Assembly (NCBI GenBank): GCA_958496175.1
Contig: OY292278.1
Coordinates: 8,370,001 to 8,434,000, forward strand
Direction: 5' to 3'
From: Sisyra terminalis
Lineage: Eukaryota; Arthropoda; Insecta; Neuroptera; Sisyridae
DNA length: 64,000 bases
In this document: positions 34,649 through 47,267 of the stretch, piece after piece
How the letters are laid out: the number at the start of each line of letters is the position of its first letter
How positions within the stretch are numbered: the first letter of the stretch is position 1
The notes under the pieces: generated by a model
The model's input: only the letters and a program-made list of their open reading frames with translations
Told to the model about the DNA's origin: nothing
Databases searched by the model: none
Position numbers and translations under genes: made by a program

Positions 34649-36540
34649 ATTTATTGAAGTGCAAAAGATTTCAAAACAGTCAAAAGATTTTTTTTCTACT
34701 CATAAAAATGCAATGAATTGCATGGGTTGGTGAAAAAGGTTTTGTATCATATCAAATAAATAAAATGCAAGGTTTTTTGTTTCTAACATTGATGCAATAG
34801 TTTACCTTTTCCATAGGTCCATGTTTGGATCGTTTTACAACAGCCGCTAGGAAAATTTAGCATTGAGAAAATGGAATATTGTTGTCACTAAAACTAAGGC
34901 CATTTTGGGTTCAGAGTTTAGAGTGCATAGATCAGGGTATCCGTGTATAGATCACCGTGTTTCCTTACCCAAGTTATTCAATTCGATGGACAAACACCAA
35001 TTCGATGAAATTAGTCAATGGAAACTTTAGCCATTGCGTAAATCTGTGTTTTTTGTTTTTGAGCAACGAATTTTAATGTGGAGATCTTTGATTTTTTCAA
35101 ATTACCCAAAAAAAAACCAAAATAAATAAATAACTGTTCATAGAATTAATTTCAAGTTAATCTGAGATGTCTTCCAATGGCATTTGTTACGTGTTATCAA
35201 TTGAGTACCTTGATATTTGATTTATCCAAATTCTTGTTTACCTTTTGAATATTTTTTTTTCCTAAACTCTAACACTGTAATAACCAATGTCTCAGGTCGA
35301 CTTACAAAATCGCAAATCTTTAATAAATTAATTATTATTTATGAAACATATTCACGATTGCATATCATATTATGCGAAAATCAAATTCTCAAATGAAGCA
35401 CTTAAGTATTATGCAAATTTATTCCAAATCTCAAAAGCAACAATTTTCAAAAAAAAAAAAAAAAAATCTTACCTTTGAGTTCTTGAACTAAATAAGACAA
35501 ATCTTCAATGCAACCTTGGTATACTTATTCGTGAAAAAAAATCTTCGAGATTGCTGTTTTTATGAACGGTTTTTTCACAGAATAATCAATCAATTTTTTT
35601 TCGGTGTAATTAATTTATTGATTGATTATTGTTTGGGGTTAATTCGATTGAGCATTGAGGTGTTTTTTTTTTCTCTTACCTAAATTAAAATGTTTAACCT
35701 CGACATTCTCGATCAAAGTTCGTGGCACTGTCGCTTATAATTCATTAATCGCTATAAATTACAGGTGGTTTAATTATATGCAAAGGTACTCTTTATAATT
35801 ATAAGTTTTGATCACCAAAAAAAAAAACCGTAAATGCAAAAGTATAATTTAAAAGATTTGCACATATTTTATTAAAAAAAAAAAGAAGATTTTCTTTTTT
35901 TGAAAAACAAGGAGAATTATACAATTTCAACATTGATATTTGCTGAATAAACAGTTTAAAAGTTTCATTTCAAAATCAGACATAAAATTTTATCGAATTT
36001 ACTTAACAAAGAGTTTCCATAAATTAAATTATAGTTTTTGCAATTGGAAATTCAAAAATTCTTTCTTCTTTCAAAAGTTCTTTATCACTAAGCATTATAA
36101 CAAATATTACTGTGTTAGCTGTCATTTTTGATCACAAAAATAATAAATTATATAACAATGTAGCAGAAATTTCATTGAACTAAGTAGTATGTGGTATAAT
36201 CTTATTAAAATCATAAGTTATCTATATCCAAATTTATTTTTTTTCTTGTAATAAACTAAGATTTTAATGCCAAAACTGTGGGAACTTTTAACTACTTGAT
36301 AAAGTAGACTGATATCAATGATTCTTCTACTTCAAAATTGATACCAAAATCAATAATTCGTGGATTTTAGTATCCTAAGTGTAAATATTTTTCCGATCAA
36401 CAAAGCCAGCAATAGAATAATTAGAAGTATCAATTTTTTCCTTGAAGGAAATTGAATTATTTTTTAAAATATTGCACAGCAATAAAAATGCAACAATGTG
36501 TTTAATATCACCTGAGCTAATCTAAAAAAAATTGTGATAG
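34649..36540. other. No feature recognised
   Basis: A+T-rich, apparently unique sequence. The 63-codon frame at 35940 looks like chance. Confidence 0.5.
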
Positions 36541-36544
36541 GTTT

Positions 36545-37790
36545 GTGGTGAAAAATTTATTAAAAAAACATATATGGCATCAAGAAATATAATGGCAGGT
36601 ATACCACAAGGCAGTGTTTTGGGGCCATATCTAATTTAGGGTGATTTTTTTTTTGACTTTTTTTGGTCCCATCGTGAAATTTTGTTGGAAATACCAAAAA
36701 AAAAATTCTCTGAAAGTTTGAGCCCTTAATATAAATTTTAAGTCCTCGACCAAGACGTGTAAAGATTTCCCATTGAAAATACACGGAAACTCTGATTTTT
36801 TATTTTTAAATTTCTATATCTCAGCGGCATTTCATGGGATCGCTTTTACCGAAGATAGTTTTTTCTCAGAATTAAACGCTCTACAAAAGTGCTCATTGCG
36901 ACAAAGTCGTAACTCACACCGGTGAGGTAGTACGGGCCACTGAACCTGATTTTTCCATAAAATTCGCGTTTTTTTTGCATTTATCTCGTAAATAACAAGA
37001 GCTACGGAAAAATTATAAATAAAAAAAACTTGTAGAGAATTTGATTTCCTACAAAAAAGGTCCAGTAGACCAAATCGATAAGATCAATATTAAACGAGAT
37101 ATTAAGCCTTGAATTGATTTTTCTGTGAAATTTTTGGCGATCATTGATTTAAACTTTAAATCAATGATTGAAACTTTAAAATGATTTAAATCTTCGGTAA
37201 AAGCGATCCCATGAAATACCGCTGAGATATAGAAATTTAAAAATAAAAATTCAGAGTTTCCGTGTATTTTCAATGGGAAATCTTTACACGTCTTGATCGA
37301 GGACTTAAAATTAATATTAAGGGCTCAAACTTTCAGAGATTTTTTTTTTTGGTATTTCCAACAAAATTTCACGATGGGACCAAAAAAAGTAAAAAAAAAT
37401 CACCCTAAATTATCTATATTTGATATATGTATATGATATGCCACAAGTACACCAGTGCATGACAGCACAATATGCGGACGACATGGCATATTTAATGTCC
37501 GAGGATACTTATCAGTGGGCTGAGGAAACAATCCAGGTGAACCTGGAAAAAACTTTCAAAAATGGTGCAAAATATTTTCATTGATAGATTTTAGGAGATG
37601 AAAATCTTAAGATTTTGGCTGTTACTAAGAAAATAAATCAAGAGATGAGCAATTAAAATATCTTTAGATGTCCTTTAATTAAGAATTTTGGCATCTTCCG
37701 GTATAACTTTTCGTTCCTTTCATGCTATAATTAATCGCAGAAATTTAGTCTTTATGTCTTATAAAACATTAGTTCTTTTTTTTCTTATGC
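36545..37790 (+). pseudogene. Jockey-like LINE reverse transcriptase, interrupted by D3b
   Basis: 36545-36636 encodes MAGIPQGSVLGPYLI, the conserved (G/A)xPQGSVLGP block of non-LTR reverse transcriptases. Palindrome D3b follows immediately. From 37407 the frame resumes with DMPQVHQCMTAQYADDMAYL and EETIQVNLEKTF, containing the catalytic YADD and the segment normally about 20 residues after QGSVLGP. Near 37725-37790 the peptide HAIINRRNLVFMSYKTLV matches the PLLNRRS-L-IYKTLV block further along such proteins. Stops and small frameshifts show it is dead. Foldback B2 lies just beyond. Motif order is exactly collinear with a Jockey-type protein. Confidence 0.85.
36637..37406. mobile_element. TA-flanked palindrome D3b, 770 bp
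   Basis: TTTA-GGGTGATTTTTTTT at the left and AAAAAATCACCC-TAAA at the right. It matches D3a through most of both arms, but about 37105-37190 in the right arm is replaced by an A+T-rich TTTAAACTTTAAATC block. It interrupts the LINE reverse transcriptase between two adjacent motifs. Confidence 0.85.
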
Positions 37791-37803
37791 GATTAATAAT
37801 ATC

Positions 37804-38123
37804 TTTTTTTTAAATAAGAAGACTATTCAAGTTGTTTAAGATCGGTTTTTTTATTTAATATTTTTACTATTCAATTAGCAACGTTTCGTTACGTATCGTA
37901 ACTTCATCAGGCTTCTTGATTCACAATTTTTTTTTATTTATTTATTGAATTTAAATTGGAAATATTTTATTTTTGTGAATCAAGAAGCCCGATGAAGTTA
38001 CGATACATAACGAAACGTAGCTAATTGAAAAGTAAAAATATTAAATAAAAAAACCGATCTTAAACAATCTGAATTGTCTTCTTATTTAAAAAAATAAAAA
38101 CTGAGATCAGAATTTTATCATCT
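37804..38123 (+). mobile_element. Foldback element B2 with perfect 12-bp target duplication
   Basis: ATTAATAATATC occurs at 37792-37803 and 38124-38135. The 320-bp element is collinear with B1 (321 bp), with arms, spacer and the tail GAATTTTATCATCT. It lies just past the end of the LINE fragment. Confidence 0.85.
37883..37910 (-). ncRNA. Hammerhead-like core, B2 left arm (intact)
   Basis: Minus strand CTGATGA, A, GTTAC-GATAC-GTAAC, GAAAC, identical to the B1 left arm. The right-arm version (37989-38016) reads CCGATGA, with one core base lost and one stem II base changed. Confidence 0.5.
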
Positions 38124-38135
38124 ATTAATAATATC

Positions 38136-39663
38136 CACATTATTAATTTTTTGGACCTGAAATTTTTTATATTTCAAACCTATGATTATGATTTTTCAAA
38201 AACACTTTCTTCACTTAATTCCCCTTAGTAGTGAATCATTCTTTATTGGCAGTTTTTCATGCCACTTAATGTAATTAGGAGTCATTAATACAAAGTAATT
38301 TATCAAAAAAAAAAAATAACATTAAGTGCGTATCAGTTACCATTGTATTATTTGGTTAAAAGTTAAGACAAGTATAAATTAAGGTCATTGAAAAAAGTGG
38401 AAATTTAAATTACAAACGCCTAAATTGACGACACAAATTGAAAATGGAAAAATTATCAAAAAAATTTCCAGTCAATGATTTGGAAACATTTTCTTGACTC
38501 TTGGGAAATTTCTTGTTTCTTGATTGTTAAATGTAAAAAAAAAAACAACCAAATTTCATACCTACTGACTTAAATTTTACACGGGGACACTAACGTTTTC
38601 AATGGAAATCCTTGAAATGTAAATTATAGTGAAAAAAATTTAAGCCATTTGAACGAAAAACCGGCCAAATTATGGATGGGGAAACAGTTCAGTGCCATAT
38701 TTTATGGTCTTCAATCGATATTAAGTTTCATAGAAAATATTCATTGGGTGTATAATTGTAAATTGCAGGCATATATCCGTAGAAATTTTCAATTTGTAAC
38801 TTAAAGATTTGAGTGTAATACTTGTAATGGTGATATTAAAAACTAATTACAGTTAGATAAAGATATAATAAGTAAGGTCGATTTATTTAAGAAAATGATT
38901 TCTGAAGGAAATTTCATAACCCTGTCTGTAAATTGATTTTTTTTCATCAGAATAGTTTTGAAACCTAGTATTAATAAAAATGAGGTTTTAAGCTTATACA
39001 AATACATAGACTTAATAATAGAAAAAAAAGCTTCAAATTTATCATAGAATTGATTGAGTTTAATCGGTTTTTAATTGGTCTCAATAAATATTTGGTGTTT
39101 ATTTTTTATATTAAATTCAAAGTAGTAAAAAAGAACATATTTTGCAGTTTTTTATAAAACAAAGTTCGAAAGATAAGACCTTCTAAATGTCTTCTATTTT
39201 TCACTTCGAATTAATGAGCTTTTTTTACTCCATGGTTCATTATAACTCTGAAGTTTTGGTCTCCATTGCCCTAATTTCGGTACGAATATTTACTTCAATT
39301 GGTAAAATTTTTCGTGGTTTATTTGCGAAAACTTTTCCCTACAGATATCCCTATAAATCAAAATCAGGAACCGTAAGGTCGGGAAATTGCGGGAGATAAT
39401 CCACGGCACATTTTCTCATTATTATTTGGTCACTAAAAATGACTGTTGCGACTTCAAGCACTATAATTGCAAGGTTTAATTATGGTAATATTGATACCAA
39501 GTTTAGTTTAAATATTATGATATTTTTTATTCACATATAAATTATAAATTTTTTCAGACCCCGAGTTGGAATTTTCGATAAATGATATAAAAAGCATATG
39601 GTAATTAAAATACGAAATAAATATGTTAGTTTCGATTTGATCCAATAAATATATCATTGACAT
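38136..39663. other. No feature recognised
   Basis: A+T-rich, apparently unique DNA. The 70-codon frame at 39187 has no recognisable match. Confidence 0.5.
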
Positions 39664-40605
39664 TAGACTGGGCCAAAAAAGTCAATTATTTTTTTTTTTT
39701 TTTGAAAAGTATATCGAAAATATTGTTCAAGGAGACAAAAAAAAAATATCGTGGAAGTTTGAGCCCTTAATATTAACATTAAGAGGTCTATCATCTTTAA
39801 TTTCGATTTTTTATTTGTGCTTTCATTTTTGCGTCAATGCTGCCAAACTATCAAGTTGAAAAAATTTATTTGCACATATATTTATAGAAAATTAAATTCC
39901 CGACAAAAAATGTTTCTATGAAAATTTTGCCAGAAACGCAATTTTCGAATAATCAAGCTTTAAACATTGATATAATTCTTAGATTTATCTTCTTTATTTT
40001 GGAATTTTGTAACTAACGAACAAGTAAATATATAGAAATGAACAGTATAGATTCTTGAAGGGAATTTAATGTACTAAAAAAAAGATCTCTTAACGTTTTT
40101 AAATAAAATCACTTTTTAAAAAGTTATTGACAATTAAAGTTGAAGGAAAAATTAAATTATTGTTTTATTCGTTGTTGACCCAATTTTGAAAGAGTGATTT
40201 TATGTAAAAACGTTTAGAGACCTTTTTTGTAGAGCATTAAATTCCCTTTAAAAATCTATATCATTTATTTCTATATATTTATTTGTTCATTAGTTACAAA
40301 ATTCCAAAAAAGAAGATAAATCTAAAATTTATATCAATGATTAAAGCTTGATTATTCAGAAACGGCATGTCTGGCAAAAATTTTCACTGAAACCTTTTTT
40401 GTAGGGAATTTAACTTTCTATAAATAAATAATAAGTGCAGATTAAATTTTTTTACCTTGATAGTTTGGCAGCATTGACGCAAAAATAAAAGCACTTAATA
40501 TTAATATTAAGGGCTCAAACCTTCCCGATATTTTTTTTTGTCGCCTTAAACAATATTTTTGATATACTTTAAAAAAAAAATAGCCGATTTTTTTGTCCCA
40601 GTCTA
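39664..40605. mobile_element. TA-flanked palindrome D2b, about 940 bp
   Basis: TA-GACTGGGCCAAAAAA at the left and TTTTTTGTCCCAGTC-TA at the right. Arms match those of D2a and meet near 40175 without the 500-bp centre. Contains AGTTTGAGCCCTTAATATTA and its counterpart near 40500. Confidence 0.85.
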
Positions 40606-40984
40606 GTTGACATACGACTAATTACGTCAAATTACCTGAATTAGTGAAAATTTTATATGAAATCGTTTATAAAAATTGGGAATTTATTAAAGCTTAAATC
40701 TTCATTTTTTAAGGAATCCTACTCAACTTTAATTCTAAAGACTTATTCTGAAATGAAAATCAATCAAATTTTGGAATATTTTTTTGGAACAAAGATCAAA
40801 TTTATAATTAAATTCCAGCAAATCCATAAATCTGAAAAAAATATCTTGATTTTTGATCTAACATTAAAAATCAACCGTTTTTGATTATATTTGACCTAAA
40901 TCCTCAGTGGTTGACAGGTAGGCGCCAAAAATTTTTTGTCACGTAGTCTTAAAAACGATTATTTTGGATGAATTAAGCAAAATT
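40606..40984. other. No feature recognised
   Basis: Short A+T-rich spacer. The 75-codon frame at 40657 is probably chance. Confidence 0.45.
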
Positions 40985-41215
40985 TTGGGCTCAAGTGTAC
41001 TTTAGCACACCCACAATCTGGCAACGTTGCATTTTCGACTTTGTTTTTAATTTAATTCGCGATTAAATCGGTCCATAATGAAAATTTAGCCACAAAAGAG
41101 AGAATTATATCATATAAGAATTGAATTAACAAAAATATCGCGAATTAAATTAAAAACAAAGTCTAAAATGTAATGTTGCCAGATTGTAGGTGTGCTTAAG
41201 TACACTTGAGTCAAA
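40985..41215. mobile_element. Palindrome H, about 225 bp
   Basis: The left arm CTCAAGTGTACTTTAGCACA and on through AATTTAATTCGCGA pairs with 41130-41211. A one-arm copy is at 63671-63755 and a degenerate copy at 28126-28350. The minus-strand frame at 41110-41340 lies partly in the arm. Confidence 0.75.
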
Positions 41216-41449
41216 CTTTGGACAAAAACTTCCAATTCCATTGTGGGTAAATGTGTAAAATTTAATTTAGAACTAAAATTAATAATGATTAAAAATTTCA
41301 GTCCTGCATACAAATTGCATGGCAAGAAAATGGAACCCAAAGTTTACAATCATTCTTTTCATTTTTATTAAATTAATTTTTGAATTATAACGTATATTTA
41401 TCTCTTTAATTATCGACAATTTTAATTAATAGAAATTCAAATATTTTTT

Positions 41450-42330
41450 TTTTGAATTGCATGACGTAGTTACAGACATTTATTGATTTCCTTAGGCGAC
41501 TATTGGATTAAAACTTCCTGCTTTGCGTACATTACATCAACAAATCAATCGAATTGAGACCTTCGATACCTAATTTTCATGTCTATTTCCATACATTCAG
41601 TAATAATTGAGCTCAGTATTTTAATTAAAGCGAAAATATTGAGTAGACTTAAGTAATTCAACCTTAATAATCGAATTCTTGATTTTTCAACGCACATTCC
41701 CCAATTGCCACTTATTTGGTTCATTGAACCGCATTATGTGTTTATTTCAGCCACAATTTTCCACACTTTTCACGCTTTTCCTTGGCTACGAAATTGCAGT
41801 GGATATAAAGACGGCATTTAAGCGGACTAACATTAAACTTGCAATTACACGATTGCATCATTACATGGAAAAGTGATAATTTTTTGAGAAGAAAAAAGTG
41901 TTATGTAAGAATTGAAGTTGTTGTTTTTTTATTTTATTTTAAAAAGAAATTTAACTTTAGTCTTTATGTGTTTTATATTGAAAAGGGGAAGTGGTATGAG
42001 TGTATTAATAATGGCAATAGAAGAATCCCCCCCGCTTCGTCTGGCATCGTATGGAAGTGGGAAAATTGTTATATGGAGAGGAACAACGCAATCAGGAAAT
42101 ATGTGAAATGGTCACTTTCTCTCCATTTTGCCTTGCAGCTATCAAATCTCTTTAAATATTATTATTTTATATTAATTCAGACATACTACATATGTATTGA
42201 TATAACATGACGCATAGTAAAATTCTTCGAACACGAATGAGACCAGCTTACGAGTCCTCCATTATACAGAGCAAGATACGACATTGTCAGATACAACACA
42301 AGGATAAGAGAATTTGCGAAATTATTACAA
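41450..42330. other. GC-richer segment with overlapping open frames
   Basis: 41690-41870 and 41990-42310 are less A+T-rich than the surroundings. On the plus strand one frame (41839-42210) is open for 123 codons and another (41912-42106) ends ESPPLRLASYGSGKIVIWRG. On the minus strand 42186-42380 is also open. Competing frames on the same bases make any single CDS call unsafe. Could be a conserved regulatory block or an exon. Confidence 0.25.
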
Positions 42331-42693
42331 CAAAAAAAAAGAAAAAAAAAGCGGTCATTATTCAATTTTATTTTTCCCAAAAAATTTTAATTTTAAATTT
42401 TGCGTCTCTGTACGAGAAAAAAAAATGAAAGTTGCGATTACAGTGGTGCCTCATTAAAAATATTATTGAAGTAATGCTATTACGTATTCAGAAAATTATC
42501 ATTTTCTAAAATTGTAACAATAAAGTAACTTTTCAAAAAAAAAAAGCCATAATAATATGACAGATTAGTTTTGAGTTTCTGTAACTTGATACAAATGATA
42601 ATAATGTAAGAAAACAATGCAATCACTTAAATGCATAAGTGTTATTTCTCCAAAAAAATTACTACAAAAGATATGAAAAAGATGCTTTGTTCT

Positions 42694-43301
42694 TTAAGGG
42701 GTTATATACAGTTAGAAGGCCGAAAAATAGCGAATTTTCCAGAATTTTTTCAGAGAAAACTTTTAAATTAATTGATCTAAAAATTTGTACACATATTATG
42801 GTATCTTTTAACTTTATTTTAAGACTTAGTATTAGTAAAAATATTTATTTGGAAAGCAGCTACAGCTGATTTCCGGGGGCTCCTCTCAAAAAAGACGTTT
42901 TGCGGTGACCAATATATCTCTGAACTGGATCCTCTGAATTTAAAAAAACCAAACAGATCTCGTTAAAGTAATGTTAAATCTAGTAATTAGTCGAAGGAAT
43001 AAGCAAAATAATTTTTTTTGACCAAATGACGGTTTCTCAAAAAAAAAAAAACGATTTTTGACCAAAATTTCGGCCTTAAATTGTTTATAAAAAAAAATAT
43101 TTATCGGTGAGAAAAAGTTTAAAGTTTGAAAAGCACTTTACATAGGATAAAAACGCCTTTTCAAATTTGCGTGTAACTTCGAAAATATTCACCGAAACGA
43201 TATGAAATTTTCTGTATGTGTTCTGAAATATATGTACATTAAGGAAAGAAAATAAAAAAAAAACGATTTTTTGAAAATTCTAACTGTATATAACCCCTTA
43301 A
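42694..43301. mobile_element. TTAA-flanked palindromic element K, 600 bp
   Basis: TTAA-GGGGTTATATACAGTTAGAA at 42694 onward and TTCTAACTGTATATAACCCC-TTAA to 43301. Terminal inverted repeats of about 24 bases are near-perfect; the interior is only partly palindromic. TTAA on both sides is the piggyBac-type target, but TA target use with TIRs starting A is also possible. No transposase. Confidence 0.7.
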
Positions 43302-43800
43302 CTTATAGTTAAAATAATTATAATCCGCAAGAAAACGTCCCAACTACGGAAGGATATTTGAATTGACTTCTATTCCTAAAGATTATTGCATCATATTTTT
43401 TTCATCTAATACCTAAACATATTACAATATTTTTAAATTTGGCTGAAACCAATTGAGGCATTTCTGGATATAAATTTAAGGATTCTCGAATTTTATATGT
43501 TTATTGTTAAATTAAAACCTTCAGAAGTTTGAAATTTCTATTGAAGTTACAATGATTTTTTGAGTTCATGTGCTTTCAAAAATCCTTCTTCATTGCCTTA
43601 AGATTAAAAATAAATTTTCATATTTAAATTTCTTAACATTTCGTGATTGTTAATCTATGAATTTTAACAGCAAATTTTGGATAAATATAAGAACAAATCA
43701 AGGAAATTTATTAAGTAAAATCCACAAAAAATGCCACTTTTCGTTAAATTTTGGAATAAAAATACAACAAAGTTTTAGCTTACATTTAATTTTTGAAATC
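43302..43800. other. No feature recognised
   Basis: A+T-rich sequence leading into the tandem array. Confidence 0.45.
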
Positions 43801-46156
43801 TTTCATTTTTCCTCTGGGTACTTTTATAAACGAACAACTCAAATCCTTTCCCATGTGGTTCTTATGCTTGCCACCTTTGTTTCCTTCAAATGCTTGTTCA
43901 TTTTGAATATTAATAATTGATTAAGATATTTAGAAATTTTCAATTACACTTTGGCGTTCTTTCGTGGAAATGTGTTCCACATAAATTTTATTTTTTTCAA
44001 TTAAAAACAGGGCTCCCGAAAAAAACTTTTTTCATGCTTTTTTTCGTGCAAAACTTTAACATGTTTATCATAAACTTTGACTAATTATTTAGGTTTGACC
44101 CAAGGAAAATTTATTACCGTAAATAAACGTTCACGATTCGGTCGTTCTAAGATATTTTATAGAAATTTTTTTGAAGGATAAAAAGGATAAAACCAGGAGA
44201 AAAAATCAAGTTTTCATAGGAAAATTTTGGTTTAAAATTCCATGTGCAATTGATGGTATTTTCATTTTCTGAACTTACTTGGAAACTTTTATACTTTTTT
44301 TAGATCTACAGACTTCTATAATTTCAATTTTCTGACCTCTCAACAAAAAGATTGAAAACTAGAAAGACTAACAGATTTATGATGGAACTTTTATGTGACA
44401 AAATTTATTTTGATTATCCTCGGTATTTCATTTTTATTGAGCTCTGCTCTTTTGATTTAAACTGCTTTAACTGGATATTAATTGGGAAATTTGTAAAGTA
44501 ATTATACTGTATTGCTTAATAACATCCTAGAAATTTGTTGTAAAGATACAGGACATAGCTTGTTTTTTCCATAAAGAAGTAAGAAAATATTGTATTCAAA
44601 ACAAATTCAATTGATTCATAAAACCAACCAATAGAATAGGAATCGTAATTTTAATTGTTGTATAATTTTAATTAAAATTTTTCATTTTTCCTACAGATAC
44701 TTTTGAAAACGAACAACTCAAATCCTTCCCCATGTTATTCTTACGCTTGCCACCTTTGTTTCCTGTAAATGCTTGTGAGTTTTGAATTTGGAAAAGTTGT
44801 TATGGGATTTAGAATTTCTGGACTCCACTTTGGTGCCCTTTCGTCGAAATCTGTACACATAAATTTTATTCTTTTCAATTAAAAACGGGACTCCCGAAAA
44901 AACTATAACATTTTTTTCAAAATTTCCTTTTTCAATGTTCATCACTTTTCTGAAATATTCAAAAATATGCTTATCATAAACTTTGATTAATTATTTAGGT
45001 TCAACCAGAGGAAATTTTCTTACGTTTCCGATTCAATTGTTTTAAGATATTTTGTTAAAAAATGTTATGAAGGATAAAAAGGATAAAACCAGGAGAAAAA
45101 AATCAAGTTTTCATAGGAAAATTTTGGTTTAAAATTCCATGTGCAATTGATGGTATTTTCATTTTCTGAACTTACTTGGAAACTTTTATACTTTTTTTAG
45201 ATCTACAGACTTCTAAAATTTCAATTTTTTGACCTCTCAACAAAAAGATTGAAGACTAGAAAGACTAACAGATTTATGATGGAACTTTTATATGACAAAA
45301 TTTATTTTGATTATCCTCGGTATTTCATTTTTATTGAGCTCTGCTCTTTTGGCTAAAACAGTAAAAAAAACTTTCCTGCAAAAGAAAACTTTGGCAATCC
45401 TTGACAAAAAAATTTTATTTGTAATCATTACCAGCCCAAGAATTAAATTGCTTTAACTGTATATTTATTGGGAAATTTATAAAGTAATTATACTTTATTG
45501 CTTAATAATATCCTAGAAATTTGTTGTAAAGACACAGGACATAGCGGATTTTTTTTTTAAAAAAAATTCAATTGATTTGTAGGGCCAAACTATAGAATCG
45601 AAATCATAATTTTAATTGTTGCACATCAAAATCTTTTATTTTTCCTATAGATACTTTTATAAACTAACAACTCAAATCCTTTACCATGTGGTTCTTATGC
45701 TTGCCACCTTTATTCCCTTCTAAAGCTTGTCCATTTTGATTATTGATATAATTGATTATGGTATTTAAATTTTCAATTACACTTTGGTGCCCTCTCGTGG
45801 AAATGTGTTATACATAAATTTTATTCTTTTCAATTAAAACTCTTCTGAAATATCCAAAAGTATTTGATACTTATCATAAACTTTGACTAATTATTTAGGT
45901 TTGACCAAAAGAAAATTTATTATCGTAAATAAACGTTCACGATTCAATTGTTTCTAAGATATTTTATAGAAAATGTTTTGAAGGGTAAGAGGGATAAAAC
46001 CTGGGTAAAAGATCAAGTTTTCATAGGAAAATTTTGGGTCCAATTCCATGTGCAATTGATGATAGATTCAATCTTTGTTTTTACTTGGAAAATTTTATAT
46101 TTTTTTAGATCTACAAACTTTTATAATTTTAATTTTCTGACCTCTCAACAAAGAGA

Positions 46157-46417
46157 TTGAAGAGTGGAATGACCAAAAGATTTATGATGGAACTTTTATA
46201 TGACAAAATTTATTCTAATTATCCTCGGTACTTAATTTTTTGTGAGCTCTGCTCTTTTACCAACAACAGTGCAATAAATTGGCAACAAAAGAAAACTTTG
46301 GCAAGCCTTGCCAAAAACATAAATGTTGATCTATTGAAATATTTTTATTTGAAATCATTTCCAGCCAAAGAATTAAAACGCTTCAGCTGTACATTTATTA
46401 AGAAATTTATAAAGTGA
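46157..46417 (+). CDS. Repeated 86-codon frame, unit 3
   Basis: Open from MKSGMTKRFMMELLYDKI to FIKKFIK, basic, with one CELC motif and an ELKRFSC segment. An almost identical frame is in unit 4, while units 1 and 2 are broken. An acceptor-like TTTTTTTAG precedes it by about 50 bases. No family recognised. The pattern of differences between units (see findings) does not support selection for protein. Confidence 0.2.
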   Translation: MKSGMTKRFMMELLYDKIYSNYPRYLIFCELCSFTNNSAINWQQKKTLASLAKNINVDLLKYFYLKSFPAKELKRFSCTFIKKFIK

Positions 46418-46504
46418 TTATACTGTATTGTTTAAAATTCCTTTTCAAAACGATAAAAAAATATTTGCTTTCGGAATCTTATAATTTTTACCAGAGCACC
46501 CATT

Positions 46505-46923
46505 AAGGTTACCAACTCTCCAGTTTTAGTCCGGAGACTCCAGAAAAATAATGTTTTCTCCAGACTCCAGTTTACAAAAATAATCTCCGGATTTTTTTAG
46601 GGTCACCAACTCCCCCATTTTAAACCGGAAACTCCAGAAAAATGTAATTTTTTCTTGACTCCAGTGTACAAAAACGATTTTCCACATTTTTCAATGTTAA
46701 TAAAAAGCAAAATTTTCCACTGTTATCAAGCGATAACAATTGATTTTATAGTCAAAAAAATATATATTTATTATATTTCGAATATAGAATGAAGCAGTAA
46801 AGCTTGTGAACGTTATCATTTAGAATACTTGCTAAATTTTTAAGACTGTTTTTCATTGAATACAACTTTCCGGATTTAGTTATACGTTCTCCGGATTTTC
46901 TATTATTTAAAATTGGTAACCCT
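46505..46923. mobile_element. Element G, 419 bp, with perfect 10-bp target duplication
   Basis: AGCACCCATT occurs at 46495-46504 and 46924-46933. Ends AAGGTTACCAACT and AATTGGTAACCCT are short inverted repeats. Inside, a segment of about 105 bases (CTCCAGTTTTAGTCCGGAGA) is tandemly duplicated. The fourth unit of the host array has the site without the element near 47600. A 10-bp duplication would suit a Mutator-like element, but the class is open. A partial copy is at 16928. Confidence 0.8.
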
Positions 46924-47267
46924 AGCACCCATTCATGAAAACACCTTAAAAATGTCCTCTTCATCCAAAGATCAAGCATAGGAAATGTCACAAAATATTT
47001 ACCATTAACTTTGCATATAAATTTATTTCTTTAAAACCCCATTTTGATTTACTCGTAAAATTGACCAACAGCACTACTAACTCATTAGTTTTCTATTTAT
47101 CTTACACTTTAATCGGGGGAAAAAAAATCAGAAAACAGCAATTATTTTTCTTTTTAAATTTCAATTGGGAAATTTAAATGAAATGGAAATTTATACTTGG
47201 AAACTTTTATATTTTTTAAGATCTACAGACTTTTATAGTTTTAATTTTCTGACCTCTCAACAAAGGA

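Noticed and set aside
41839..42210. 123-codon plus frame as a gene
   Set aside because: Other frames on both strands are open over the same GC-richer bases, no start context or domain is visible, and the peptide is not family-like; kept only as a segment note.
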